Below are positions 8,521-17,364 of a stretch of DNA of 35,267 bases, one piece after another. The translations under genes were made by a program, and so were the position numbers. The notes under the pieces were generated by a model. That model had not been told where the DNA came from, ran no database searches, and saw only the letters and a program-made list of their open reading frames with translations. The DNA lies in NCBI RefSeq assembly GCF_900128965.1, contig NZ_FQUL01000024.1, forward strand, positions 1 through 35,267. The letters run 5' to 3'. The DNA comes from Ferrithrix thermotolerans DSM 19514. GTDB lineage: Bacteria > Actinomycetota > Acidimicrobiia > Acidimicrobiales > Acidimicrobiaceae. The first letter of the stretch is position 1; the number at the start of each line of letters is the position of its first letter.

Positions 8521-8628
8521 CCACGGTCTCCTTCTTGATCCGGGATCGACGCCGATCGTCAACCGCCGATCCTGAGTGTGAAGAGCGAGAAGTCCACGCG
8601 TAGGGTGCCGACTGGGTAATTTGTGGGT
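8521..8628. promoter_or_regulatory. Divergent intergenic region with 8-bp direct repeats
   Basis: This 108-bp gap separates the leftward transfer operon from the rightward genes, so it must hold both promoters. CGCCGATC occurs at 8550-8557 and again at 8564-8571, 14 bases apart and partly overlapping a weak TTGACG on the minus strand. TAATTT just before the 8623/8629 starts could be a -10 element for a leaderless or near-leaderless rightward transcript. No experimental-grade promoter match is visible. Confidence 0.35.
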
Positions 8629-9495
8629 ATGCCCGCGGCAGCTGTGCTCTCCTCGCCAACTGAGGAGCTGCGCCGCGAGCTAAAGCTGCTGCTTAAGAAC
8701 GGTTTCCCACTTACGGACGCGACCGCCGGTGATGTCCTGACCGAGCAGCGGGTGGTCATCGCTCACGCCCAACACCCCGAGGAGCGGGCCAGCCGGATCA
8801 GCGCCCTAGACCGGGTCATCCGGCGGCTCCTGGGCGACTTGGGTCCCTCTGCTCGGGGAGAAGCCGCACGCAGGCTGTTCGGCACTGCTCGGGGCATGCG
8901 TGGGACAACGCTCACTGCCCGCCGCTTAGAGGCGGCGCAGATCCTGGAACGCCACGAGGATCACGTCCGCAAGCACATCGAGCCGAAGCTGCTCGACGAA
9001 CTGGCCTTCGCCTTCCACCAGGAGAACCTGCGCTACAAGCCGGTTGCCGAACACGGCCGACCAACCATCGCCGTCCACGAGGACACGCCGGTGGTCACCG
9101 AGGACTCATACACCGAGCAGGAGGAACTGCTCTGCCGGGTCTGGAGTGCTGTCTACGGCTACCGGGCTGAGCTGATTGCCACCGAGCGACGCCTCCGAGA
9201 GGCCAGAAACGAGGAACGCGAGCCCGACGCCGACCTCAAGGAGCACCTTGACACCGGGACCTGGCAGCTGGCTCGCTTGCTCAGCTTCGTCTCGGACTAC
9301 CTCGACCGCTACGGCGAGCAGATCCTGCACGGGGACACTCCCTTCAACGTCGAAGGGTTGGTTGCCCTGGCTGGTTGGCATGGCGGTCTCGGCGGTGACG
9401 ACGCCAAGCGACTCCGCTACGTCTTGGCGCGTTCAGGCACTGAGAACCGAACCGACTTTTTGAAGCTACTCCGCGACAAAACCCTGTCCACATGA
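8629..9495 (+). CDS. Unknown 289-residue helical protein
   Basis: The frame can also open with GTG at 8623. Neither start has a clear ribosome site, so a leaderless start is possible. The protein is charged, largely helical and soluble: TEELRRELKLLLKNGFPLTD early, then LDRVIRRLLGDLGPSARGEA, and a C-terminal half with DTGTWQLARLLSFVSDYLDR. A stretch resembling a small regulatory domain lies at the start, but I do not recognise the family. It lies upstream of the type I R-M operon, separated by a promoter region, and is transcribed divergently from the transfer operon. A regulatory or maintenance role is possible but unsupported. Confidence 0.7.
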   Translation: MPAAAVLSSPTEELRRELKLLLKNGFPLTDATAGDVLTEQRVVIAHAQHPEERASRISALDRVIRRLLGDLGPSARGEAARRLFGTARGMRGTTLTARRLEAAQILERHEDHVRKHIEPKLLDELAFAFHQENLRYKPVAEHGRPTIAVHEDTPVVTEDSYTEQEELLCRVWSAVYGYRAELIATERRLREARNEEREPDADLKEHLDTGTWQLARLLSFVSDYLDRYGEQILHGDTPFNVEGLVALAGWHGGLGGDDAKRLRYVLARSGTENRTDFLKLLRDKTLST

Positions 9496-9518
9496 TGCAA
9501 ACGAGAGCGGAGTACAGA

Positions 9519-9547
9519 TTGCAAACGCAAGCCGATCACTGTATCAT
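9519..9547 (+). promoter_or_regulatory. Promoter of the hsd operon
   Basis: TTGCAA (9519-9524) and TATCAT (9542-9547) are separated by exactly 17 bases. GCAAACG occurs at 9497-9503 and again at 9521-9527, 24 bases apart, with the second copy overlapping the -35. This is a possible operator. The hsdM start at 9620 has CAGGAGGG about nine bases upstream. Confidence 0.6.
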
Positions 9548-10408
9548 GAGCGATAACAATATGAGACATATATATAGAACAAAGAGCGTTGCGACATATG
9601 CCGCCAGGAGGGCGACGGCATGACGCTGCGCAAGTCCGATTTGTATGGCTCGCTCTGGAAGAGCTGCGACGAGTTGCGGGGCGGTATGGACGCCTCGCAG
9701 TACAAGGACTATATCCTGACGCTGCTCTTCGTGAAGTACGTCTCGGATAAAGCCAAGACTGACCCCGACAGCCTAATCGAGGTTCCGGACGGTGGATCGT
9801 TCGATGACATGATAGCCCTCAAAGGCAATAAGGAGATCGGCGACAAGATCAACAAGATCATCGCCCGGCTTGCCGAGGCGAACGACCTACAGAAGGTCAT
9901 CGACCAAGCCGACTTCAACGACGAAGAGAAACTGGGTCGCGGCAAGGAGATGCAGGACCGGCTCACCAAGCTGGTCTCGATCTTCGCCGACCTCGACTTC
10001 AAAGGCAGCCGCGCCGAAGGTGACGACCTGCTTGGTGACGCCTACGAGTACCTGATGCGCCACTTCGCCACCGAGTCCGGCAAGAGCAAGGGCCAGTTCT
10101 ACACGCCCGCCGAAGTATCCCGGATACTGGCCAAGGTCGTAGGAATCGGTCCCACGACGAAGCTGGACCAGACGGTCTACGACCCAACCTGCGGATCCGG
10201 ATCGCTACTGCTCAAAGTCGCCGACGAAGCGCCACACGGGATCACGATCTACGGCCAGGAAAAAGATAATGCCACCTGGGCCTTGTCAAAGATGAACATG
10301 ATCCTGCACGGCAACGAGATCGCCGACATCCGCAAGGGTGACACGATCACCAGCCCGCAGTTCCTGAACGGAAGCCAGCTTCGCACCTTCGACTTCGCGG
10401 TTGCTAAT

Positions 10409-10417
10409 CCGCCGTTC
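10409..10417 (+). repeat. Left 9-bp core repeat at element junction
   Basis: CCGCCGTTC, the Pro-Pro-Phe codons of hsdM motif IV. The same nine bases recur at 21835-21843, where hsdM resumes in frame. The crossover must lie in or beside this shared sequence. Confidence 0.8.
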
Positions 10418-10418
10418 C

Positions 10419-10446
10419 TTGTAATGTCACCGTGTTGTGATATATT
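10419..10446 (+). promoter_or_regulatory. Probable leaderless promoter at the element's left edge
   Basis: TTGTAA (10419-10424) and TATATT (10441-10446) are separated by 16 bases. Transcription starting 7-9 bases after TATATT would begin at about the ATG at 10455, which has no ribosome site. This suggests a leaderless first gene. The promoter starts just inside the core, so it travels with the element. Confidence 0.5.
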
Positions 10447-10454
10447 GTGTTGCA

Positions 10455-11948
10455 ATGTTGGAGGACACAGAAAAGACGGACTGGCGGCTCTGCCGGGCAC
10501 AGCGCACGACGTGGAGAGGGAACTACAGTTCGTCGCTGCTTGACGAATGGGACAGCCTCGAAGAGGTTGAACAACGGCTGGGCATCGTTCCCGGTCTGCC
10601 GTTCCTGTTGCGACCAGACGGGACCGTCGATAGTGACGTGGTGGCGTACTTCACGAGTGCAAGCTTCAAGAGATTGGCTCCGGCATCTCGCCTGTCGTAC
10701 GCGATGGACTTGAAGGTGTTTTTCTCCTTCCTGGAGCGACAGGGCGCGAGTTGGCGAGATGCCACGCACGACAGCCTGCTCGACTACGAATACTGGCGTC
10801 GGCGTGACACCGATAACCTTCAGCGAGTGAGTGGTGCCAAGTTTGCCCGCGAACTGGCCGCCTGTGGTCGCTTCTACAAGTGGCAAGTTGACCACGGTGT
10901 CATCGAAGCGAGTCCTGTGCTGACGACGACGTATCGTGATCGGCGTGGTGACGTGGCGACAAGAGCGCAACTCCAGCCGACGAACGTGCGTTCCGTGAAG
11001 GTCAAGTGGCTTACTCCCCGCGCCTACCGGCGCTGGCGCGATGTCGGGCTTGGTGGTTACAACGGGGATGGCCTGCTGGACAGTTCGTGGCGAGGTCGCA
11101 ACGACGATCGCAATGTCTCGATGAGCGAGCTGATGTGGTCCAGCGGGCTGCGATTGCGAGAGGCTGGCTCGGTCTTGCTTACCGAGCTACCGACAGCGCA
11201 ATCCGCAGACCAGTACGTTCGTGGACACGTCGCTGAGGCAGTCGCGAAAGGTAGGGGTCGCGACTTTTGGGTCTCGCGCAGTGCCTTGCGGCGCATTGAC
11301 GCTTATGTCATGACGACTAGGGCTGCTGCGGTTCGACGTGCTCAGGTCTCTGGGCGCTACGACGAAATCGCCGAGCGGCGATTAGTCACTCAGATGAACG
11401 CTCGTGGAGATCTAATCATGGAAGACCGTCGTGGGCGATCCGAACGCACGAACATCAATGAGATGGACAGCGAGATCCGCCGATGCCTCTTCCAACAGAC
11501 TGACGACGGCGTCGAGCCGCTCTCTTTGTGGCTAACGGAGGCCGGAACTCCGATGCCTTATCTGACCTGGGAGGCGGTGTTCGCTGGCGCAAGCAGTCGA
11601 TGTGCCGCACAAGGTGTCCCAATCACTTGCCATCCGCACATGCTTCGTCACTCCTTCGCACTCCGCATGCTGGTCACGCTTATTCACAACTTCGACAGGC
11701 GTCTTGGGTTGAGCGAGCGAGAGCGCCTTGAGTACCGGCACCTATTTGGTGACCCCTGGGTGTTGGTTCAGCGATTGCTAGGTCACTCCAACCTCGTGAC
11801 GACCAAGTCCTACTACTTGGAACCGGTTCAGGGTCTACAGGTTGACATGTTTCTCAACGCGGACACTGACGATGAATCCGTACAGCAGCTGCTCACCAGA
11901 ATTTCTGAGATGTCGCCGCTGGTCCAAGACCTTGAAGGTCCCGCATGA
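10455..11948 (+). CDS. Tyrosine recombinase 1 of the trio (TnpA-like)
   Basis: A tyrosine-family site-specific recombinase, about 497 residues from the ATG at 10455. The frame also allows GTG at 10437. An N-terminal SAM-like core-binding domain (YAMDLKVFFSFLERQGASWR) is followed by the catalytic domain with all expected residues: Arg in SSGLRLREAGSVLL, HMLRH (His-x-x-Arg), LLGHSNLVTTKSYY with the Gly-His box, and the nucleophile Tyr. It is therefore probably active. Its stop overlaps the next start as ATGA, as do the following two genes, so the three are made together. Tn554 TnpA is shorter, so this is a relative and not an orthologue. The likely substrate is the element ends and a target inside hsdM motif IV. 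Confidence 0.85.
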   Translation: MLEDTEKTDWRLCRAQRTTWRGNYSSSLLDEWDSLEEVEQRLGIVPGLPFLLRPDGTVDSDVVAYFTSASFKRLAPASRLSYAMDLKVFFSFLERQGASWRDATHDSLLDYEYWRRRDTDNLQRVSGAKFARELAACGRFYKWQVDHGVIEASPVLTTTYRDRRGDVATRAQLQPTNVRSVKVKWLTPRAYRRWRDVGLGGYNGDGLLDSSWRGRNDDRNVSMSELMWSSGLRLREAGSVLLTELPTAQSADQYVRGHVAEAVAKGRGRDFWVSRSALRRIDAYVMTTRAAAVRRAQVSGRYDEIAERRLVTQMNARGDLIMEDRRGRSERTNINEMDSEIRRCLFQQTDDGVEPLSLWLTEAGTPMPYLTWEAVFAGASSRCAAQGVPITCHPHMLRHSFALRMLVTLIHNFDRRLGLSERERLEYRHLFGDPWVLVQRLLGHSNLVTTKSYYLEPVQGLQVDMFLNADTDDESVQQLLTRISEMSPLVQDLEGPA

Positions 11949-13780
11949 CGCGTAAGACTTCGGGTCACGCCGCAGCAATGCCGAAGCCGGGGTACAGCCG
12001 TCCTTCTCAGCGTGACGCGACTGGCCTCATGGTTACGCACATCACCGAGGACGGGGCGGTCACGAAAGTGTTTGACTTTCGTGAAGTCGATTGCCCGCCG
12101 GCTCTCTTACGGTCATTGGTCAGCGGATTCGCCGTAGCGACGGGAACTGACGGACGTTGGAAGTCGGCATCTTCCGCTGTTGCCGGGGCAGATACTTTGC
12201 GTCGGTTTATCCGCGAAATTGCTATGCAGCAGAGACCGCCGACTTCGATCAATGAGGTTGGACCAGAAGTGTGGTGGACCTGGCGTGCTGACGTTCAGGC
12301 TAAGAATCGTTGGCCGACCGCCGTCAATCACATGCGCGTTCTGCTTTTAGACACGCCTGGGCTTCCAGACACCACCCGAAAGGCCCTACGGGCTCGAACG
12401 CGTAAACCAAAAACCCGTCTTTACGATGCCTACACGCGAAGTGAGTTCCAACGAATTAAGAGTGCTGCATCAGCCATCGTTCGGACTGGCCAGCAGCGTA
12501 TTGACGCCAACCTTGCAATGCTCACCGCCTATCGCGCCGGAGAGGAGCCGTCCAACTCCCCGACGGTCCGCATACGAGGAGAGCTATGGAGCGCTGGCTC
12601 GCTGCTTGACTATCTTGCGCGAACCGGCGGCGTGCCCACCGAACTTACCGCCGCGGGACAATTCGCGTTGAGGAAGTTACTCAACCTCGAGGGCGCATCC
12701 ACAATCAATGAGGCCCTCTTCCCAAACTCGATGGAAGCTCTTTCGATGACGTACCTGCTCGTGTGCGAGCGTGGGTACAACCTTTCAGTAATCAATCAGC
12801 TGACAGTCAACCTTGACCGCGCCGATGATCGCAAGGATGAAATGCCAGTGTATGTGTTGCACCTGGACAAGCCACGTCGCGGACCGGCAGCACGATTCAG
12901 TGATGAGAGTCTCAGCGGTGAGTCGGGAAAGTTGATTGATCGAGCGATTGCGTTGACGGCGCAGGCTAGGGCCACAATGGCTGAACTGGGAAACCCTACA
13001 GATTCGCTGCTGTTATTTCGCAGCGGCAATCCATACGGCGGTAGGGAGATATTCCAGACACAGCTGGAAAATCCAAATCTGGTACAAAAGCGTTGGCACG
13101 CCTCGGCCGCCCTGTTGGCCGATGACGGAACCGCACTTCAAGTCACTCACCGACGACTTCGCTTAACCGAGCAGGTCCTCAACACCAAGCCTCGACAGAA
13201 CTCACCGACCGTCAGCGAGTCGGTGTACCGACGCCAAGATCCACAGACTCGCCGGGAGGCAATGGCCACCATCATTAGGGGGCAGGCCGAAGCGCTCGAA
13301 CACGCACGGGTGACCGTCGCTATGCGGTCACTGAGTGGCCAGGACATCGCTGAGGCGCAAGTGAATCCATCCGCACTCGCCGATCGTCTCGGCATTTCGG
13401 TGGAGAAGGTGCCTCTGCTACTTTCGGGCCTCCTGGATACCGGGACGGGAGCATGCCTCGACTTTCACAGCAGCCCCTTCACCCACGACGACTCCGGAAA
13501 TTGCACCGCGTCCTTCCTTGCATGTCTTGGCTGCCCCAATGCTGTGGCTACACCAGACCATCTACCGCGCTTAGTCGCCTTGAGCGACGCGCTTGAGCGC
13601 ATTGCGTCAGCCGTCACTCCAGCCGTGTGGAACGAGGACTTCTCTGACCACTTCGCACGCCTGACGGCACTGCTCACGGCCAACACCACCGCGGAGCAAC
13701 GCGGCCAAGCACGAACACAGCTCAGCGATGCAGATGAGGAGTGCCTCGAACGGCTACTAGCCAGGAGGCTTGACGCATGA
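11945..13780 (+). CDS. Tyrosine recombinase 2 of the trio (divergent integrase)
   Basis: A 611-residue protein of the large integrase type seen in trio elements. The C-terminal half has the divergent catalytic pattern VTHRRLRLTEQVL followed by NSPTVSESVYRR. The usual first Arg box appears as LLVCERGYNLSVINQL, without the typical G-[LI]-R, so its own catalysis is doubtful. A Cys/His cluster near the end (CLDFHSS ... CTASFLACLGCPNAV, about 503-530) is a probable zinc site characteristic of this subfamily. ATGA overlaps on both sides indicate coupling with genes 1 and 3. It may provide DNA binding or assembly while recombinases 1 or 3 do strand exchange. Confidence 0.8.
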   Translation: MTRKTSGHAAAMPKPGYSRPSQRDATGLMVTHITEDGAVTKVFDFREVDCPPALLRSLVSGFAVATGTDGRWKSASSAVAGADTLRRFIREIAMQQRPPTSINEVGPEVWWTWRADVQAKNRWPTAVNHMRVLLLDTPGLPDTTRKALRARTRKPKTRLYDAYTRSEFQRIKSAASAIVRTGQQRIDANLAMLTAYRAGEEPSNSPTVRIRGELWSAGSLLDYLARTGGVPTELTAAGQFALRKLLNLEGASTINEALFPNSMEALSMTYLLVCERGYNLSVINQLTVNLDRADDRKDEMPVYVLHLDKPRRGPAARFSDESLSGESGKLIDRAIALTAQARATMAELGNPTDSLLLFRSGNPYGGREIFQTQLENPNLVQKRWHASAALLADDGTALQVTHRRLRLTEQVLNTKPRQNSPTVSESVYRRQDPQTRREAMATIIRGQAEALEHARVTVAMRSLSGQDIAEAQVNPSALADRLGISVEKVPLLLSGLLDTGTGACLDFHSSPFTHDDSGNCTASFLACLGCPNAVATPDHLPRLVALSDALERIASAVTPAVWNEDFSDHFARLTALLTANTTAEQRGQARTQLSDADEECLERLLARRLDA

Positions 13781-15906
13781 GTAGATCTGCCGCAGCGAGA
13801 CACCGTGAACCGCAAATCTTTCAGACGGGTGCGGAAGAAGTCGTCTTCCGTAACGTGCAGGCAGATCCCGATAGCGGTCCGCTATCGCGCTACGGCGACG
13901 ATGCGTGGCTCTTGCACCCAATGGCACAGAAGCTCACGTCAGATCCTCTCAAGATTGATTTCGCGACCCTGCCTTCGTCGTATCGCGACACGGGTAAGCG
14001 ACTCGTCTGGACGTTCATCAATGAACGAACTCCAATGGATGCGCTGTCACGCCCTACGGCAATCCGAGATCGCCTCGCCGCTGGCTCAATCCCAACAATC
14101 TTTCACGACATTCGCATGTTCCTGAAGTGGTTAGACGCGCGTGGCGTCACTGATCTTCGTTCAGTGACGCCGGGCGATTTCCGGGCGTACGCTAGCCACG
14201 TCGCTGGGCGAAGTGTTACACGCGAAGTAAAAGGTCGCCAGCTTTTTAGCGTGACGCGCATCTGGCTGATTGCCCCGTATCTGCCACTCGACGATCGGAT
14301 GCTGCGTCCGACATGGGAAGACATTGCAGCGCAAGAAGATCGGATCGACTCCGTCATCGGACCCGCCAACTGGACTGGCGAAAACAAGAGGCTGCCGGTA
14401 CATCCACAGTCCATGTCAGCACTTCTGCTCGCTGCTCTTCGTTTCATAGAGGTGTTCCGTGACGACATTAACAATGCCGTCGCCGACAAGGCGAGGATGC
14501 AGACTCAGATTCCTCTGCGCCAAGAGCCCGAGCACGTTGAGAGGGCAAACGCGTATCTCCACCGTCTAAAGGCATCGGGTGGATCGCTGCCCGGAATGCG
14601 AGGAACCGGTCCAAAACCGCCTAACGACATAAACCTTGCCATTCAGTATCTGGCAGCCACGCTGAGAATCACTGAGAACCTGGCAAAGTCGTTGAGCAAT
14701 CGTGGCGTCGCGATTCGCCTCGGTACTGCGATGCCTACCACCATCACTGGTCTGGTAGATGGTGAGCCGTGGTGCAGTGCCATCGACTACTACGAAGTGG
14801 AGCAACTGCGTCACATGCTGATGATTGCGTGCTTCATAGTGGTTGCGTACCTATCGGGCATCCGCGTCGAAGAATGCCGTGCGCTTAGGCGAGGCTCTTG
14901 CACCGCCGCGCGCCCCGAGCCCGGCATGCCACCGCATTTCGAGATTCGCGGGCATTCGTTCAAAGATGCGTTGGACGAGGACGGCAATGCCATCCCGGGT
15001 GGAGTCGAGCGTGAAACTCCTTGGTTCGTCCTTGAGCCAGTCGCGAAAGCGATCGCCACCGCAGAGGCGATGCACAGCAGCGGTTATGTCTTCACACGTG
15101 GGTTGTTCAGAGCACACAAGCAGGAAGAACTCGAACCGCCGCTTGCGCAGGCTACTCGCGACTCCATACGCGGTTTCGTTGACTGGTGGAATGCCTATTG
15201 CGAGACCAACGGCAACACACGTGACGTAATTCCACCAGATCCTGATGGAGCCATAGTCCCTGCTCGTTTCCGGCGCACGCTGGCATGGTTTATCTACCGA
15301 GTACCCGGAGGCCGGATTGCTCTCGGTCTGCAGTACGGACACTTACGAGGCTATACGAGCGATGCCTACGGATCTCGTGTTGCGAGTGGACTACGCGACG
15401 TGTTTCCAATGGAAGAGGCATTGGCGGTAGCGGAAAGCCTTCACGAGGCGGCGCAGCGACTTGACGCGGGTGAACAAGTTTCAGGACCTGCATCCTCTAG
15501 GTACGTCAGTGGCGTCCGCGTTTTCCAGCGGACATTCGATGGCGCCTACTTGACCGCTCGCCAAATGGCGGCGCTTCGTAGAGATCCTCGACTACGTATC
15601 TACGACAACCCTTCTCGCGCACTCGCCTGCGTGTATGACCAGACGAAGGCACTCTGTCACCCGGACCGCAACCGCAACCGAGCGGATGTCACTCGCACTC
15701 CGGACATGAGTCGTTGCCGGGAGAACTGTGGCAACATCGCCCGCACTGATACTCACGCCGAATCGCTACAAGCGGAAATCGGTAATCTGCGTGAAGAGGC
15801 GGAAAGCCCGCTCACGCCCGAGCCAATTCGTGTGCGCCTGCTTGCGAGGATCGCCAAGCGAGAGAACGAACTTCAAGTACACACCCAGCAACGGAGCGTC
15901 TTATGA
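13777..15906 (+). CDS. Tyrosine recombinase 3 of the trio (TnpB-like)
   Basis: A 709-residue integrase-type protein. The catalytic half shows Arg in AYLSGIRVEECRAL, then RFRRTLAWFIYRVPGGRIAL in place of the HxxR box, then LQYGHLRGYTSDAYG, which holds the Gly-His box and candidate nucleophile Tyr. A C-terminal Cys cluster (CVYDQTKALC ... CRENCGN, about 611-650) probably binds zinc, and the protein ends in a charged helical tail. The size and layout fit TnpB-like proteins of Tn554-type elements. It starts in an ATGA overlap with recombinase 2 and ends in one with the TnpC-like gene. Confidence 0.82.
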   Translation: MSRSAAARHREPQIFQTGAEEVVFRNVQADPDSGPLSRYGDDAWLLHPMAQKLTSDPLKIDFATLPSSYRDTGKRLVWTFINERTPMDALSRPTAIRDRLAAGSIPTIFHDIRMFLKWLDARGVTDLRSVTPGDFRAYASHVAGRSVTREVKGRQLFSVTRIWLIAPYLPLDDRMLRPTWEDIAAQEDRIDSVIGPANWTGENKRLPVHPQSMSALLLAALRFIEVFRDDINNAVADKARMQTQIPLRQEPEHVERANAYLHRLKASGGSLPGMRGTGPKPPNDINLAIQYLAATLRITENLAKSLSNRGVAIRLGTAMPTTITGLVDGEPWCSAIDYYEVEQLRHMLMIACFIVVAYLSGIRVEECRALRRGSCTAARPEPGMPPHFEIRGHSFKDALDEDGNAIPGGVERETPWFVLEPVAKAIATAEAMHSSGYVFTRGLFRAHKQEELEPPLAQATRDSIRGFVDWWNAYCETNGNTRDVIPPDPDGAIVPARFRRTLAWFIYRVPGGRIALGLQYGHLRGYTSDAYGSRVASGLRDVFPMEEALAVAESLHEAAQRLDAGEQVSGPASSRYVSGVRVFQRTFDGAYLTARQMAALRRDPRLRIYDNPSRALACVYDQTKALCHPDRNRNRADVTRTPDMSRCRENCGNIARTDTHAESLQAEIGNLREEAESPLTPEPIRVRLLARIAKRENELQVHTQQRSVL

Positions 15907-16340
15907 CCCCTGACAAGCGCAAGCCCGCAGCAAAGATCGAGACCGTTGGTCAAGATGGTCTCGACCGTTTGCGCATCCGAGACGCGATGGCGCGTTTGAT
16001 TGATGGAGCGCCGCTCTACTCCGATGGGAAACTGACGGTGAAATCGCTCGCCGAAGAAGCCCAGGTGAAGCGTTGGCTCCTAACCCATAAGCACATTGAC
16101 CTGCAGGACGAGTTTCGAGCCAAGGTCGCTCAAGTCAACCACGTGCCGGCCGCTTTGCATCAGCATATTGACGCCAGACAGCAACTGGAACAGCGGGTCG
16201 CTCACCAGGCAGCAGAGCTACGCCAGGAACGTGAAACCGTGAAACGGTTGGAGCGTGTTGTGCTCGCTTTGACGTTGGAAAATCAACGTCTGCAAGTTGA
16301 GGCTTCAGCAACTGCCAACGTCGTGCGGATCAAGCCATGA
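15903..16340 (+). CDS. TnpC-like coiled-coil accessory protein (DUF6262-like)
   Basis: A 145-residue protein with an N-terminal HTH-like part (RDAMARLIDGAPLYSDGKLT followed by VKSLAEEAQVKRWLLTHKH) and a long C-terminal coiled coil (RQQLEQRVAHQAAELRQERE and onward). This layout matches the small third gene of Tn554-type elements, TnpC, which sets orientation and efficiency of transposition. The ATGA overlap with recombinase 3 supports one translational unit of four genes. After it, a gap of 115 bp precedes the cargo operon. Confidence 0.78.
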   Translation: MTPDKRKPAAKIETVGQDGLDRLRIRDAMARLIDGAPLYSDGKLTVKSLAEEAQVKRWLLTHKHIDLQDEFRAKVAQVNHVPAALHQHIDARQQLEQRVAHQAAELRQERETVKRLERVVLALTLENQRLQVEASATANVVRIKP

Positions 16341-16455
16341 CCTGCGGTCTCCAGATGACAGGGATGAGTGCCACAATTATGGCCTCGCGCACGATGGAGA
16401 TTGTCGGCGTGCGGCAATTGCGTGATTGGACAATAGGACGGAGGACGGTTACTGA

Positions 16456-17364
16456 ATGACGTCACTGAATAGATCGGTTCGTGCCGACACTAAGAACATG
16501 GTTGAGGGCGCAAAGAGTCACCTCCGAAATGAGAGCATAAGAGGGGCAAGTGCACCGAGGGGGAAGTTGATGTCTGCACCAAAATGGTGCTCAGCCACAC
16601 GAAGCGCTGACTGCGAAAACGATCCCGATGCTGGTTGGGTTTACGAAACTGATTCCAACATCGCTTGGCATGAGTCCGCCAAACTGGTGGAATTGACTGG
16701 CGATGCCATCCTGGCTCCCCTTGAAGCGCAGTTCGGTCAAGTCCGATCACGCCAGCGCGTTCGTGAGTTGGCGGAGGTATTCACGCATCAGCGCGAGGTA
16801 GACGCAATGCTTGACATGATCCCAGATGCGTTCACTGAACTCGACGTGACGTTCTTGGAGCCGACCTGCGGTTCCGGCAACTTCCTCGTCGAGATCCTAC
16901 GACGCAAGTTGCAGATGGTCAAAAAAGCGGAGTGCGTTTCCCAAGAGCACTATGAACATCGTCTGCTACGAGCGTTGGCGTCGATCTACGGCGTTGACAT
17001 CTCGATAGACAACGTCACCGAGGCACGAGCTCGTATGGCCCACACGGTGCTAAGCCACTACCAATCGGACGCCAATACCATCGAGCCAACGACTGGTTTC
17101 TTGAACGCTGCCGCACTCATCCTTGGCGACAACATCGTGCTCGGTGACTCAATCAACAAGGCAGACGAGATTGAGCTGTGCGAGTGGCGCCCGTATTCCG
17201 CTGGTCGGTTCCAGCGTGTCTGGAGCTGCGCGTTGGTCCCCGAGCATGCACGAAGCTTGTTTTGGCAGGAGCGAGTGCAAGACGTTGAACCGATTCACTA
17301 CAGCGAGCTGTTCGCCGCGGCAACGCCACCCAAGACCAAGAGCCGAACAAGGACGAAGAAATGA
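16456..17364 (+). CDS. Cargo gene 1: methyltransferase-fold protein lacking NPPY
   Basis: A 302-residue N6-DNA-methylase-like protein. The core reads VFTHQREVDAMLDMIP, then the SAM motif FLEPTCGSGNFLVEIL (134-149), then YGVDISIDNVTEARAR (motif II). It then runs through ALILGDNIVLGDS and ends without any [DN]PP[YF] catalytic motif. The SAM half of a methyltransferase is thus present and the catalytic half absent. It is followed, overlapping by four bases, by a full methyltransferase. The start at 16456 has GGAGGACGG about 11 bases upstream. ATG at 16570 has GAGGGGG at a better distance and starts where family-like sequence begins, so it is a serious alternative. It probably forms a subunit with gene 2. 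Confidence 0.75.
   Translation: MTSLNRSVRADTKNMVEGAKSHLRNESIRGASAPRGKLMSAPKWCSATRSADCENDPDAGWVYETDSNIAWHESAKLVELTGDAILAPLEAQFGQVRSRQRVRELAEVFTHQREVDAMLDMIPDAFTELDVTFLEPTCGSGNFLVEILRRKLQMVKKAECVSQEHYEHRLLRALASIYGVDISIDNVTEARARMAHTVLSHYQSDANTIEPTTGFLNAAALILGDNIVLGDSINKADEIELCEWRPYSAGRFQRVWSCALVPEHARSLFWQERVQDVEPIHYSELFAAATPPKTKSRTRTKK

Larger units (their letters stand above)
9620..10543 (+). pseudogene. hsdM: Type I methyltransferase HsdM, N-terminal part (interrupted)
   Basis: N-terminal part of the type I R-M methylation subunit, which modifies adenine as part of an M2S complex. The HsdM N-terminal helical domain (about 8-150) is followed by the N6-DNA-methylase core: FYTPAEVSRIL, the SAM motif DPTCGSGS (188-195), then the start of motif IV, NPPF (263-266). 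Native coding ends at 10417, directly after the Phe codon. The 42 further residues to 10543 are read from inserted DNA. The rest of the gene resumes at 21844. The fragment keeps the SAM site but lacks everything after the catalytic motif, so it should be inactive. Confidence 0.93.
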
